From positions 1,620,501 through 1,684,500 of the forward strand of contig NC_009513.1 in assembly GCF_000016825.1 (NCBI RefSeq): DNA of 64,000 nucleotides, written 5' to 3'. Position numbers and translations under genes: made by a program. Positions 1-8,521 of this stretch are shown piece after piece. The notes under the pieces were generated by a model. The model saw nothing but the letters and a program-made list of their open reading frames with translations. It was not told where the DNA came from and ran no database searches. The stretch is from Limosilactobacillus reuteri subsp. reuteri (GTDB taxonomy: Bacteria > Bacillota > Bacilli > Lactobacillales > Lactobacillaceae). Numbering within the stretch: the first letter of the stretch is position 1; each line of letters opens with the position of its first letter.

Positions 1-757
1 GAGCCCAGGCAAAGTCAGGTACTAGTCCTGTTCGGTGCTGTTTACTTAATGCAGTCAGACGGTCAAGCATATTATTTTTGATCATCTGCCACCTTGAATC
101 GTGAGTACAATCGTATAAATGATCAAAAACTGTCGGCATTACATCTGAAGTTCGCAATAAATAATAAAACTTAGAATCCTTCGTAACCCAATCACCCACT
201 GTTAACATGTGCGTGGTTGGGTTATATTCATATTTCATAATATCAGTGGCAATCTGTTGCTCTAGCTTATGATAATAAGGTGCTTTTTGTGGCCAAACTT
301 TTGCAGCCCGGTGAAGAGCCGCAGCAATGTAAAGATCACCATCAGTCGCACTATTATGATCATCAACCCATTGACCTTCTTTATTATAAGACTGACGCCA
401 GGACATTAAGTAAGTTAGCTGGTCATGGTGTTTTCCAACATAATCGCGATGTGCAAGGTAATAGTTAAGTAACTTATCAAAGTCATTTTCACTTGCCCAG
501 CCCTTTTCAGCAGCGCGAGATACTACTTGCAGCCCGTAGCCTTGTCCTTCCGATAATGCAACAGGATGTTTTTGGTCGTTGCTGGTATTAACATACGTTT
601 GCTTATTATTTTTGCGGACCAAATATGTCTCCTGCCACCGCCGATAAGCTTCGTATTGAATATGTTCAGGATTCTTTATTCTTACAAACGCGAGCGTTGC
701 AATATAAATAACTGCAACAACGAGCGTAAGAAGCCAAATATATACTGGACGTTTCAT
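1..757 (-). CDS. Glycoside hydrolase family 8 protein, 3' end beyond window
   Basis: The protein begins MKRPVYIWLLTLVVAVIYIA, a membrane anchor or signal segment. It then shows SEGQGYGLQ near residue 65, the GH8 block with the acid/base glutamate, and ATDGDLYIAAAL near residue 125, typical of GH8 endoglucanases and chitosanases. About 252 codons are present and the C-terminus lies beyond position 1. The ATG at 757 has an AAGGGG ribosome site upstream and starts 14 bases after the glycosyltransferase stop, so it is the last visible gene of the operon. In cellulose, poly-GlcNAc and Pss-type polysaccharide operons a GH8 enzyme trims or releases the polymer at the cell surface; that role is inferred here from context. 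The family call is firm, the substrate is unknown. Confidence 0.85.
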   Translation of the reverse strand, partial: MKRPVYIWLLTLVVAVIYIATLAFVRIKNPEHIQYEAYRRWQETYLVRKNNKQTYVNTSNDQKHPVALSEGQGYGLQVVSRAAEKGWASENDFDKLLNYYLAHRDYVGKHHDQLTYLMSWRQSYNKEGQWVDDHNSATDGDLYIAAALHRAAKVWPQKAPYYHKLEQQIATDIMKYEYNPTTHMLTVGDWVTKDSKFYYLLRTSDVMPTVFDHLYDCTHDSRWQMIKNNMLDRLTALSKQHRTGLVPDFAWA

Positions 758-771
758 AACTAATCCCCTTA

Positions 772-2079
772 TTAGTCAGCAAACCGCTTAGTCTTTACCC
801 ATTTTGTCCCGTCACGCCGTAATAGTCGATCAAGTGCAACTGAGATTACCGCATGAATCGAAACAATTATAAATAATTGCGAATAGGTAAAGTATGAAGC
901 AAGCGCTAACCAGATTTGCTTATTCGTCGCTTGCCCAAATTGCGTAGCTGCTGCTGTTGTAATTTGTAAAATATACAAGATTATCATTAATAACCAATTA
1001 AAAAGCAAAAGTTGGGCGATTAGGATGTTACTTTCCCCGAATATAAAGGGAATCATTACCTGTGGATTGAAAAGATGAACAATCCAAAAACCTACGTTCG
1101 CTAAAAAGATTGCATCAGAAAGAACAATTGCCGCATTAAACCAGAAAAAAGTACAGGAATAATAAAAGGTTTCTAACTTTACTCGCCAATTGCTCTTTCT
1201 AAAGAGATACTTAAAATTTTTAAGGACAACTTGGTAGTTTCCCTTTGCCCACCGTAGGCGCTGATAATAATAATCATGCAGACGTTCTGGTTCCTGTTGA
1301 AAAGCTTCCGAATTATAAGCTAACGCGATTAGTTTTCCACTTTGCATAATCTTAAATGAAATATCAGTATCTTCTGTTAAGGCTCCATTTGCCCAGCCCC
1401 CGATTGAACGGACATATTTACTTTGAATGATAAAGTTAGTTCCTGGAATCCGGCCAATTTTAAATAAATGCCAAATTGCACAGTGCTGGATCCGTTGGGT
1501 AACAACAATTTCTTGATTAATGCACTTCGTTAAAAAGTTTTGTTCGGCGTTGCGTGTCTTATTCCGGCCAAATGCTGCAACGTACCGTGTTGGATTTTCG
1601 AGAATTTTTCGTACTAAGAAATAGAGGGCGTTTTTTTCCGGCATTGCATCGGCATCGTAAACACCAATATATTCACCATGAGCCATTTTAAGGGCATCGT
1701 TTAAGACACCGGCCTTCCCTCCGCTACCATGACGTTCTATCACCTTTGCTTTTCTTTTCTCATATTTTGGAAGCTGTAACACTGTTCGGGCCCGTTGAGC
1801 AGTTTGATCATTGCAATTATCCGCAAAGATTAATAATTCGACCTTATCTGCTGGATAGTTTAATTCAAGGATTGCTTGGGTCGTCTGCGCAATAACTACT
1901 GCTTCGTTATGAGCGGGAACAACAATCGTAATTAATGGATATCGTTTTAATGGGACAATATCCACAATTTTTCTACTATGCTCAAGCCAAAAGTGAACTG
2001 CCCCACCTAATGTAATAGATGACATTAATAGCGAACTCCAAATTGAGATCAGGGTCACAATCATTACAAACTCGGTCAT
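772..2079 (-). CDS. Processive family 2 glycosyltransferase (polysaccharide synthase)
   Basis: A 435-residue membrane glycosyltransferase of the cellulose/poly-GlcNAc synthase type. It has an N-terminal membrane segment, a cytoplasmic GT2 domain and three or four C-terminal membrane segments. The D,D,D,QxxRW signature is complete: ADNCND near residue 96, YDADAMPE near 140, the catalytic TEDTD near 238 and QRLRW near 271. Processive enzymes of this kind polymerise a UDP-sugar and thread the chain across the membrane. Its ATG overlaps the stop of the 48-residue gene upstream (ATGA), so translation is probably coupled. The neighbours (degenerate GGDEF protein before, GH8 after) resemble c-di-GMP-regulated exopolysaccharide operons such as listerial pss. 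The sugar cannot be read from the sequence. Confidence 0.88.
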   Translation of the reverse strand: MTEFVMIVTLISIWSSLLMSSITLGGAVHFWLEHSRKIVDIVPLKRYPLITIVVPAHNEAVVIAQTTQAILELNYPADKVELLIFADNCNDQTAQRARTVLQLPKYEKRKAKVIERHGSGGKAGVLNDALKMAHGEYIGVYDADAMPEKNALYFLVRKILENPTRYVAAFGRNKTRNAEQNFLTKCINQEIVVTQRIQHCAIWHLFKIGRIPGTNFIIQSKYVRSIGGWANGALTEDTDISFKIMQSGKLIALAYNSEAFQQEPERLHDYYYQRLRWAKGNYQVVLKNFKYLFRKSNWRVKLETFYYSCTFFWFNAAIVLSDAIFLANVGFWIVHLFNPQVMIPFIFGESNILIAQLLLFNWLLMIILYILQITTAAATQFGQATNKQIWLALASYFTYSQLFIIVSIHAVISVALDRLLRRDGTKWVKTKRFAD

Positions 2080-2222
2080 TGCTTTTTCCTTTCCCTTTTT
2101 ACATTTAGTGTTGTCTGTTCAACGCGAAAATAAATCACCCACTGAAGAACCGCAAATATTAATGCCTGAACAAAAAAGATCAGGGTAATCACGAGCGCTA
2201 ACCAAAAGAAAATCCTTACCAT
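2076..2222 (-). CDS. 48-residue single-span membrane protein, operon-embedded
   Basis: An ATG-started frame of 48 codons encoding MVRIFFWLALVITLIFFVQA followed by a hydrophobic stretch and a basic tail ending KREKKQ-like residues. It begins inside the TAATG overlap with the stop of the GGDEF-like gene and ends in an ATGA overlap with the glycosyltransferase start. Both junctions are translationally coupled, which strongly suggests a real gene. One long or two short membrane spans are predicted. By position it could be a small accessory subunit of the synthase, comparable in role to PgaD/IcaD, but no sequence family is recognised. It is short enough for automatic annotation to skip it. Confidence 0.7.
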   Translation of the reverse strand: MVRIFFWLALVITLIFFVQALIFAVLQWVIYFRVEQTTLNVKRERKKQ

Positions 2223-3085
2223 TATCTCTGAACCCCTCTTAGGTACTCAACGACAAGGTCTGTTTCCATATCTCTTTCAATATGACGCATTACACTTTTC
2301 AGATTCTTAAATGAAGTCGCATTGATATCATCAACCTTCAAATGTCCCCATTTAAACTGAGGTTTTGAACTATTAATTTGTAATTCATCAAGTCCTGCAC
2401 GCGTGCTTTGGTTCTGATAAGCAAATGTAATAGCTGGTAAATTATATGACAAAATTAAAAAAGTACCATCTTCTAAATAGTACAAGGCTTCAGATGGTAA
2501 TCGTCGCCGTTTTAAGACTTTCGCAATTTGCTGAAGAGCATAGTTGTAATCATTATGATGAAATTGCCGTATTTGGTGATTATGAACCCAGTGAATCGCT
2601 GTAACATCAATCCACAAATCAGCAATTTGTTCTTTAGTAATGAATTGAAGTTCCTTTTTATAAATCTTATTAGCATTATATGCCGTCTGAAGTTTTACTA
2701 TTTGATTATAGTGGGTCGCATAGCTTTCTATCTCTGCGCGATTACGGTCAAGCCATCCCCATTCCCCAATAATATAACGACTAAAGTAAGCTAAACTTGC
2801 GGTAATTGGAAAGGCAAACAGTAGCATTATTTTGATTGAATTATCCATTACCACATAACCTAGCAATAAAATGGCACTACCAATCGTTGTTAGGCCGATT
2901 GCAAGCCAGGTTAAAATAATATTTGGTACTAAGCTCCCTACCATTAAGCCCAAAATGATCATAATCATCATGGCCGTCGTAATAAAATGGGCGTATTGGG
3001 ATGCCCACCACATCATTAACACAATTGCAGTCAATATTACACAAAGCGCAATAAGCCCTGATTCTACAACATGTCGCCGAATCAT
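2222..3085 (-). CDS. Membrane protein with degenerate GGDEF-like domain
   Basis: A 287-residue protein. Four or so membrane segments occupy residues 1-110, followed by a short linker and a C-terminal domain with the layout of a GGDEF domain. The pattern LWIDVTAIHW, a helix ending LQQIAKVLKRR and the strand pair YYLEDGTFLIL sit where an active cyclase has its metal-binding Asp and GGDEF loop. Here the loop reads LEDGT, so diguanylate cyclase activity is unlikely. Degenerate GGDEF domains (PelD, listerial PssE) act as c-di-GMP receptors that switch on the synthase, and that is the inferred role. It is the first gene of the operon, with GGGAG before the ATG. The architecture is secure, ligand binding is not shown. 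Confidence 0.72.
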   Translation of the reverse strand: MIRRHVVESGLIALCVILTAIVLMMWWASQYAHFITTAMMIMIILGLMVGSLVPNIILTWLAIGLTTIGSAILLLGYVVMDNSIKIMLLFAFPITASLAYFSRYIIGEWGWLDRNRAEIESYATHYNQIVKLQTAYNANKIYKKELQFITKEQIADLWIDVTAIHWVHNHQIRQFHHNDYNYALQQIAKVLKRRRLPSEALYYLEDGTFLILSYNLPAITFAYQNQSTRAGLDELQINSSKPQFKWGHLKVDDINATSFKNLKSVMRHIERDMETDLVVEYLRGVQR

Positions 3086-4205
3086 AAGAATGTTCTCCCT
3101 TTCTTCCTATAAATTAGCAACTAATATCTTAGCACACCTTTTTTAGATTTCACTAGTTTAAAAGTTTGGTAAATAAGGAGTTATGCTTTGTTTGTAAAAA
3201 TAATTTATCATTTTATAACAAGTAAATTCCCTTGAAAAAAATTACTCTTTTCTATATTTAAATTTATAGACATTCATATTAGATATGTTTTATTTTTGTA
3301 CGTTGATAAGCAAAAGTACAATAATTAAGGTAAACAAAAAAGCCTGATTTAACTTTGCAGGAAAAATCAGGCTTTTAACTTAGTAAACTCATCGATGAAA
3401 CATAATGTTGCTGATGTTAATTGGATAAAGGGATGCATTGTTTCAATGAAGAGTCTTTTATCTAACTTAAAAAACAAGTGGATTTCTTGTTTGTAAGTAT
3501 TATAGCACACCTGTTGTGAAAATGTTAACTAAGATTTAGGATGATTAAATATTTTTCGCAACAATTTCTTATTTATCTACTATTTATCTTATTTTCCAGC
3601 AGTGATTATCATCACAATATCACATTATTTCTAATTAAATTTAGAAATAATAAATTACCTTGTCTATCTCTGATTAAAATTCTCCTCGGTATTTTATAGA
3701 TAATATCATTGCTTTTATTTAATAATTTTCATTATATCTAGTTCATTATATTACAATTTATAAAAATAAATATTTTTATGTTATTGGTGTTAAAAAAAGG
3801 CTAAGATAAAGGTGATAAATAAATTTTGATAAATTTGTTTAAAAGAAATGAATTTATTATTCCTGATCACACCCCATACGGTCAGCAGCGATGATTTTAT
3901 AGCTATTTATAAACTACTATTTCATTGGATTTTATTTATCAATTTTTATAGAAAGGAGCAGAGTTTTTTTACTTTGTTAGCTAAGCTTAGGGGTATCATT
4001 TGAGTTATTTAATTTACTTTATAGCTACTTTTCTTCCTTTATCAAATTGATTAAATTGCTTGGATTCATATCACTAATACTTTTAACCTAGTAATTCTCT
4101 TTTAGCGTTTCTCATTATTCTTAGAAGCGCTGTTGTTTGATCCAAAAATAGAATATTCATTAATACGCAGTTACAAAGCAATCTCTATATTTAAGCTTTC
4201 TAATC
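3086..4205. other. AT-rich gene-free region, about 1.1 kb
   Basis: Very AT-rich sequence between the polysaccharide operon and the phosphate operon. It holds a strong hairpin at 3336-3377 and no frame with a convincing ribosome site. An ATG frame of about 53 codons starts at 3848 on the plus strand but lacks a ribosome site. No tRNA, riboswitch consensus or repeat shared with the rest of the window was seen. Confidence 0.5.
3336..3377. terminator. Hairpin terminator, usable in both directions
   Basis: The arms AAAAGCCTGATTT and AAATCAGGCTTTT form a 13-bp stem with A and T tracts outside, a standard Rho-independent terminator. No gene ends close by on either strand, so it may belong to an unseen transcript or a lost gene. 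Confidence 0.75.
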
Positions 4206-4251
4206 AAAAAGCAACCTCAGCGTCATCCTTTGACCTTGAGATTGCTTTTTA
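4206..4251 (-). terminator. Terminator of the pst-phoU operon
   Basis: The arms AAAAAGCAACCTCA and TGAGATTGCTTTTT lie directly after the phoU stop. On the minus strand the stem is followed by a T run. Confidence 0.85.
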
Positions 4252-4257
4252 ATTTAA

Positions 4258-4962
4258 TTACTGATTTCCAGTTAATTTTCGCCGGACTAACGTTGGATCA
4301 GCCTTTCCTGGATTTAATTCGACCAGTTTTCCCGATCCACTATAAATAATCCATTCGGCTAAATTAACAATATGATCGCCAGCACGTTCTAAATTCCGAA
4401 GAACAGCTAAATAACTTTCATAGGCTTTTACATCTTCGCCACCTTTAACCAGTGCTTTCATGATTTCTTTTTGTAATTTTACATAAAGTAAATCAACTTT
4501 CAAGTCCTCGTTAGCAACCTCATAGGCAACCTGCTCATCAGTATAGACATAAGCATCAAGGATTTGTTCAAGCATCTTGCGAACAATCATCATCATCTGT
4601 TCAATTGGCTGTTCGATGTCTTCATGATGTTCAAATTTACTCAAGGTAATCGCAGCACGGGCAATATGGGTGGAATAGTCTCCTAATCTTTCGATATCAG
4701 TACTAGCTTTTAAGATACTGATAATTTTCCGAAAGTCGGTTGCAACCGGGTTTTGCAATGCCATTAGCTTCAACGCCTGTTTTTCCAAATGAATTTCTTC
4801 ATCGTTAATCTTTGTATCAGTTGTTAAAACCTTATCTGCTAAGTCCGCATCATGATCCGTAAATGCCTTTGTTGCTTGATAGATCTGCTCACTAGCGTCA
4901 ATTCCCATTTCCATGAAGTGGCTCCGCAGCCGTTTTAATTCATCGTCAAAAATTGCTCCCAT
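4258..4962 (-). CDS. phoU: Phosphate transport system regulatory protein PhoU
   Basis: About 234 residues of an all-helical protein with two tandem PhoU repeats (ExxH/DxxxR-type helices such as STDIERLGDYSTHIA and LRNLERAGDHIVNLAEWI). PhoU restrains the Pst transporter and the Pho two-component system when phosphate is plentiful. The start is placed at MGAIFDDELK because AGGAG lies seven bases before this ATG; an earlier in-frame start at 4989 would overlap pstB and lacks a ribosome site. It is the last gene of the pst operon, eleven bases after pstB, and a terminator follows. The length fits the family (about 220-240). Confidence 0.93.
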   Translation of the reverse strand: MGAIFDDELKRLRSHFMEMGIDASEQIYQATKAFTDHDADLADKVLTTDTKINDEEIHLEKQALKLMALQNPVATDFRKIISILKASTDIERLGDYSTHIARAAITLSKFEHHEDIEQPIEQMMMIVRKMLEQILDAYVYTDEQVAYEVANEDLKVDLLYVKLQKEIMKALVKGGEDVKAYESYLAVLRNLERAGDHIVNLAEWIIYSGSGKLVELNPGKADPTLVRRKLTGNQ

Positions 4963-4972
4963 GTTTTCACTC

Positions 4973-5728
4973 CTAACCAAATTTTCCACTAAGGTAATCC
5001 GCCGTTTGTTGTTGTTGAGGATTCATAAAAGTATCTGCCGTCTGGTTAAATTCAATTAATTTTCCTTGGTGCATAAAAGCTGTCCAGTCTGCTGAACGTG
5101 ATGCTTGCTGCATATTATGGGTAACCATAATAATTGTAAATTTCTCTTTTAATTGTACAAGAGTATCTTCAATTTGCGAAGTCGAAACCGGGTCGAGGGC
5201 ACTTGTCGGTTCATCCATTAAGATAATTTCTGGCTGAACTGCCAGCGTCCGCGCGATACAAAGTCGTTGTTGCTGCCCTCCTGATAAGGCGAGCGCACTT
5301 TCTTTTAAGTGATCTTTGACTTCTTTCCACAAAGCGGCCTGACGCAAACTCTCCTCTACTCGTTGATCAAGGATTTGCCGGTCCTTTACTCCGGCAAGCC
5401 GTAATCCATAAATAACATTCTCATAGATTGATAAGGGGAACGGTGTCGGTTGTTGAAAGACCATGCCAATTTGTTGACGAATCCGGTAAACATTAACTTT
5501 AGGCTGGTTAATATTCAAGTCATGAAAATTAATTTCACCTTTGACCGTTGCTAAGTCATCGTTCATCCGGTTAAGACTTCGTAACAATGTTGACTTTCCT
5601 GAACCAGAAGCCCCAATCATTGCCGTAATCTTATTGGCCGGAAATTTCATTGAAACATCATGAACAACGTGTTTGTCACCATATAATACTTGTAAATTTT
5701 TCACTTCAAGAGCAACTGAATTTTCCAT
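4973..5728 (-). CDS. pstB: Phosphate ABC transporter ATP-binding protein PstB
   Basis: A 251-residue ABC ATPase. It has Walker A GASGSGKST near residue 39, Q-loop FQQPTPFPLS, signature LSGGQQQRL, Walker B IILMDEPTSALD and a switch histidine in VTHNM. The FQQPTPFP segment and overall length are characteristic of PstB. It energises phosphate import with the PstCA channel. The start MENSVALEV is preferred because GAGGA sits seven bases upstream; a TTG frame extension of seven codons is less likely. It lies between pstA and phoU in one operon. In this lineage pstB is often duplicated; only one copy is visible here. Confidence 0.96.
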   Translation of the reverse strand: MENSVALEVKNLQVLYGDKHVVHDVSMKFPANKITAMIGASGSGKSTLLRSLNRMNDDLATVKGEINFHDLNINQPKVNVYRIRQQIGMVFQQPTPFPLSIYENVIYGLRLAGVKDRQILDQRVEESLRQAALWKEVKDHLKESALALSGGQQQRLCIARTLAVQPEIILMDEPTSALDPVSTSQIEDTLVQLKEKFTIIMVTHNMQQASRSADWTAFMHQGKLIEFNQTADTFMNPQQQQTADYLSGKFG

Positions 5729-5738
5729 TCTTTTATCC

Positions 5739-6620
5739 TCACTTTGCAAGTCGTCGCTTAATTAAATAACCAATATATCTAGCTAATAGGTTAAAGATTA
5801 AAATTGTTAGAATCAAAACCGCTGCTGAACCATTTGAAACAGCACGGGCATCTGGAACCAATCCCTCACTGTTAACTTTCCAGATATGGACAGCTAAAGT
5901 TTCGGCTGGTCGTAATGGATTTAAGAAACTGGTAGGACTAAATGGGTTCCAATCGGTATAGCTAATTGCCGGTGAACTCTGCCCGGCCGTGTAGATTAAG
6001 GCAGCAGCTTCCCCAAAGATACGGCCAGCACTTAGGATCGCTCCAGTAATAATTCCCGGTAAAGCAGCCGGTAAAACAATTTTAGTTGTTACGCGCCACT
6101 TTGACATTCCTAATCCCAATCCGGCCTGGCGTTGAAGATAAGGAACTTGGCAAAGGGCGTCTTCACATGCCCGCGTTAAAATCGGCAAGTTCAAAATTGT
6201 TAATGCTAGTGCCCCCGCAAGTAAGGAGAAGTCTAACCCCCATTGCAAAACAAAGACTAAGTAACCAAATAATCCCACTACTACTGATGGCAATGAACTT
6301 AAAACTTCAATCGCCAAGCGTAATAAGTTTGTCCACCGATTATCTGGTGCATACTCACTTAAGTAAATGGCAGCACACAATGCTAAAGGAATCGAAACGA
6401 TTAATGTTAAAACAACCAGGTAAAGAGAATTAAATAATTGATCACGAATCCCCCCACCACTTCTAAATGATTCAGCGCTTGACGTTAAGAAATGCCAAGA
6501 AATATGGGGAATTCCTGATAGTAATAGGTACGCTAACAAGGCAAATAAAACTAACCCTACTAAACCGGTTAAAGTTAAAATAATCACGGTTGCCAACCGA
6601 TCTACTTTTTCTGGACGCAT
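5739..6620 (-). CDS. pstA: Phosphate ABC transporter permease PstA
   Basis: A 293-residue permease with six predicted membrane helices and the binding-protein-dependent transport motif GRIFGEAAALIYTAGQSS (EAAxxxG-type loop that contacts PstB). It forms the phosphate channel with PstC. Its ATG overlaps the pstC stop by one base (TAATG), so the two subunits are translationally coupled at equal dose. The N-terminal MRPEKVDRLATVIILTL and the length fit the family. Confidence 0.95.
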   Translation of the reverse strand: MRPEKVDRLATVIILTLTGLVGLVLFALLAYLLLSGIPHISWHFLTSSAESFRSGGGIRDQLFNSLYLVVLTLIVSIPLALCAAIYLSEYAPDNRWTNLLRLAIEVLSSLPSVVVGLFGYLVFVLQWGLDFSLLAGALALTILNLPILTRACEDALCQVPYLQRQAGLGLGMSKWRVTTKIVLPAALPGIITGAILSAGRIFGEAAALIYTAGQSSPAISYTDWNPFSPTSFLNPLRPAETLAVHIWKVNSEGLVPDARAVSNGSAAVLILTILIFNLLARYIGYLIKRRLAK

Positions 6621-7519
6621 TATTTTACCCCTTTCCGGCTAACGAGCCGCATTAAAAGATTGAAGGCCAAGGACATTACCAACAGAATTAAAGCTAAGGA
6701 CCAGAGTGCATTGTTTGAGATCGTCCCCATGACTGTGTTTCCAATTCCGGTAGTCAAAACACTAGTCAAGGTTGCCGCTGAATGCATCAATCCCGTTGGC
6801 ATTACCGTCGTGTTTCCAATTACCATTTGGACTGCTAAGGCCTCACCAAATGCCCGAGCCATCCCGAATACCATTGCAGTTAAAATCCCGCTTTTAGCAC
6901 TCGGAATAATCACCCGCGAAATCGTCTGCCAGCGAGTTGCCCCCAGCCCTGCAGACGCATTGCGATATTGTTTAGGAACCGCCCTAAAACTATCAATTGT
7001 CATCGAGGTCATTGTTGGTAAAATCATCAAAAACAATACACAAGTAGCAGCGAGAATCCCAAAGCCAGTGCCGCCGAAAATGCGACGTAAGAAGGGAACG
7101 ATTACTGTTAAACCGACATAGCCATATACGACGGATGGAATTCCGACTAATAATTCAATGGTCGGTTGAAGAAACTTATATGCGGTTGATGGCAAAATCT
7201 CTGTGATTGCAATAGCTACTACTAAGGCAAGCGGCAAAGCAATTACTCCTGACAAAAGAGTAACGCTAAAAGAAGTGGCGATCATCGGTAAGGCCCCGAA
7301 TACATGATCACTTGGCCGCCATTTAATCCCACTTAGAAAATCCCACAATGAATAGTGATTGCCAGTAAAGAGGGCAATTCCTTTCCAAGTTAAAAAGATT
7401 AAGATCGTTGCCACTAGTCCCCCAATTAAAGTAATTGCAAGATAACTAATTACTTTCCCTGAGGCTTCCTGCTTACTTTCAACCGAGGGCTGTGTCAAAC
7501 GTTGTCGTAAGTCTTCCAT
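6620..7519 (-). CDS. pstC: Phosphate ABC transporter permease PstC
   Basis: A 299-residue permease with six membrane helices. The coupling loop reads GMARAFGEALAVQMVIGN, and the C-terminal half carries the usual PstC order ASAGLGATRWQTI then FGMARAFGEA. It pairs with PstA. It starts four bases after the pstS stop and overlaps pstA by one base, so the pst genes form one tightly packed unit. Confidence 0.95.
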   Translation of the reverse strand: MEDLRQRLTQPSVESKQEASGKVISYLAITLIGGLVATILIFLTWKGIALFTGNHYSLWDFLSGIKWRPSDHVFGALPMIATSFSVTLLSGVIALPLALVVAIAITEILPSTAYKFLQPTIELLVGIPSVVYGYVGLTVIVPFLRRIFGGTGFGILAATCVLFLMILPTMTSMTIDSFRAVPKQYRNASAGLGATRWQTISRVIIPSAKSGILTAMVFGMARAFGEALAVQMVIGNTTVMPTGLMHSAATLTSVLTTGIGNTVMGTISNNALWSLALILLVMSLAFNLLMRLVSRKGVK

Positions 7520-7523
7520 CGTA

Positions 7524-8396
7524 CTATTTCCTTTCAGTTACTTTCCCAGTTGGTGTTTTTTCAACTTTCATATCATGAATGCTAATATAGTGAGCTTCTG
7601 TTACAAGCGTCTTTTGAACTTTCTCGCTTTGCATATACTTAATGAAATTTGCAGTTGATTGGGATGGCTGTTTTTGCGTATACATGTGCTCATATGACCA
7701 TAATGGCCACTTATTAGTCGTAATGTTATCAGCAGTTGGCGCTACTCCATCAAGGCTAACTGACTGAACTTGGTCATTAAGATAAGCAAATGCAATATAG
7801 CTGATTGCCCCTGGTGTATTTCTAATAATTTCTTTGACTGTCCCGTTTGAATCTTGTTCTTGAGCATTTACCGCCTGCATCCCCGGTTTCAATACCGTCT
7901 GTTCAAACGCAACCCGTGTTCCACTCCCATGAGCACGATTAATAACTGTAATTGGCAAATCAGGTCCGCCAACTTCTTGCCAATTCGTAATTTGACCAGT
8001 AAAAATTTGTTGAAGCTGTTTCATTGTTAAATTCTTAATGCCAAGCTCTTCATTAACAATTGGTACTATTCCCGAAACAGCAACAATATTGTCATCTAAT
8101 TTATTGGCATTAATCCCATCTTGCTGGTCAGCAAAGATATCAGCAGATCCGATATTTACTGCTCCTGCTTGTACCTGACTAAGACCGGTTCCTGAACCAC
8201 CACCCTGTACAATAATGCTGGTTTGGGGATGCTTAGTTCGGTAATTATTTGCAACTGCTTCAGCTAATGGTTGAAGAGCTGTTGAGCCGACAATAGTAAT
8301 TTTTTCTTGTGATGGTTGTTGCTTAGCGAGTACCCATGACCCGCCTAGCCAACAAACTATTGCGACGATAACAACCCCGATAATCGTTTTTTTCAT
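7524..8396 (-). CDS. pstS: Phosphate-binding protein PstS
   Basis: About 290 residues. An N-terminal hydrophobic segment starting MKKTIIGVVIVAIVCWLGG is followed by the periplasmic-binding fold, with ITIVGSTALQPL near residue 35, GGGSGTGLSQV and INRAHGSGTRVAF, which line the phosphate site in the family. ATG 8396 is chosen because AGGA lies upstream; a TTG extension to 8447 has no ribosome site. There is no clear lipobox cysteine after the hydrophobic segment, so the protein may be anchored by an uncleaved helix rather than by lipid. It is the first gene of the operon, behind the PhoP-type box at 8467-8505. Confidence 0.93.
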   Translation of the reverse strand: MKKTIIGVVIVAIVCWLGGSWVLAKQQPSQEKITIVGSTALQPLAEAVANNYRTKHPQTSIIVQGGGSGTGLSQVQAGAVNIGSADIFADQQDGINANKLDDNIVAVSGIVPIVNEELGIKNLTMKQLQQIFTGQITNWQEVGGPDLPITVINRAHGSGTRVAFEQTVLKPGMQAVNAQEQDSNGTVKEIIRNTPGAISYIAFAYLNDQVQSVSLDGVAPTADNITTNKWPLWSYEHMYTQKQPSQSTANFIKYMQSEKVQKTLVTEAHYISIHDMKVEKTPTGKVTERK

Positions 8397-8466
8397 TACT
8401 ATTCCTACCTGTTTATTAGTTGTTTTCATATATTTCGTATGGTACAAATAGAGAATAGCAAGTCGA

Positions 8467-8505
8467 TGTAAATTTTTAATCTTTGTAATGTAAAGGTTAT
8501 GTAAA
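8467..8505 (-). promoter_or_regulatory. PhoP-type box upstream of pstS
   Basis: Read on the minus strand, TTTACA occurs at 8505-8500, 8494-8489 and 8472-8467, starting 0, 11 and 33 bases along. The missing 22-base position (8483-8478) reads AAGATT. Firmicute PhoP boxes are four TT(A/T/C)ACA hexamers at 11-base spacing, so three of four hexamers fit exactly. It lies between the divergent pstS and response regulator genes and could serve both. Confidence 0.75.
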
Positions 8506-8521
8506 TTTTGGAGAAAGTATT

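Noticed and set aside
3848..4009. ATG frame of about 53 codons on the plus strand in the AT-rich gap (MNLLFLITPHTVSSDD...)
   Set aside because: No ribosome site, very AT-rich composition and no recognisable feature.
4021..4205. tRNA or small RNA in the gap before the phosphate operon terminator
   Set aside because: No cloverleaf, GTTCRA box or CCA end was seen.
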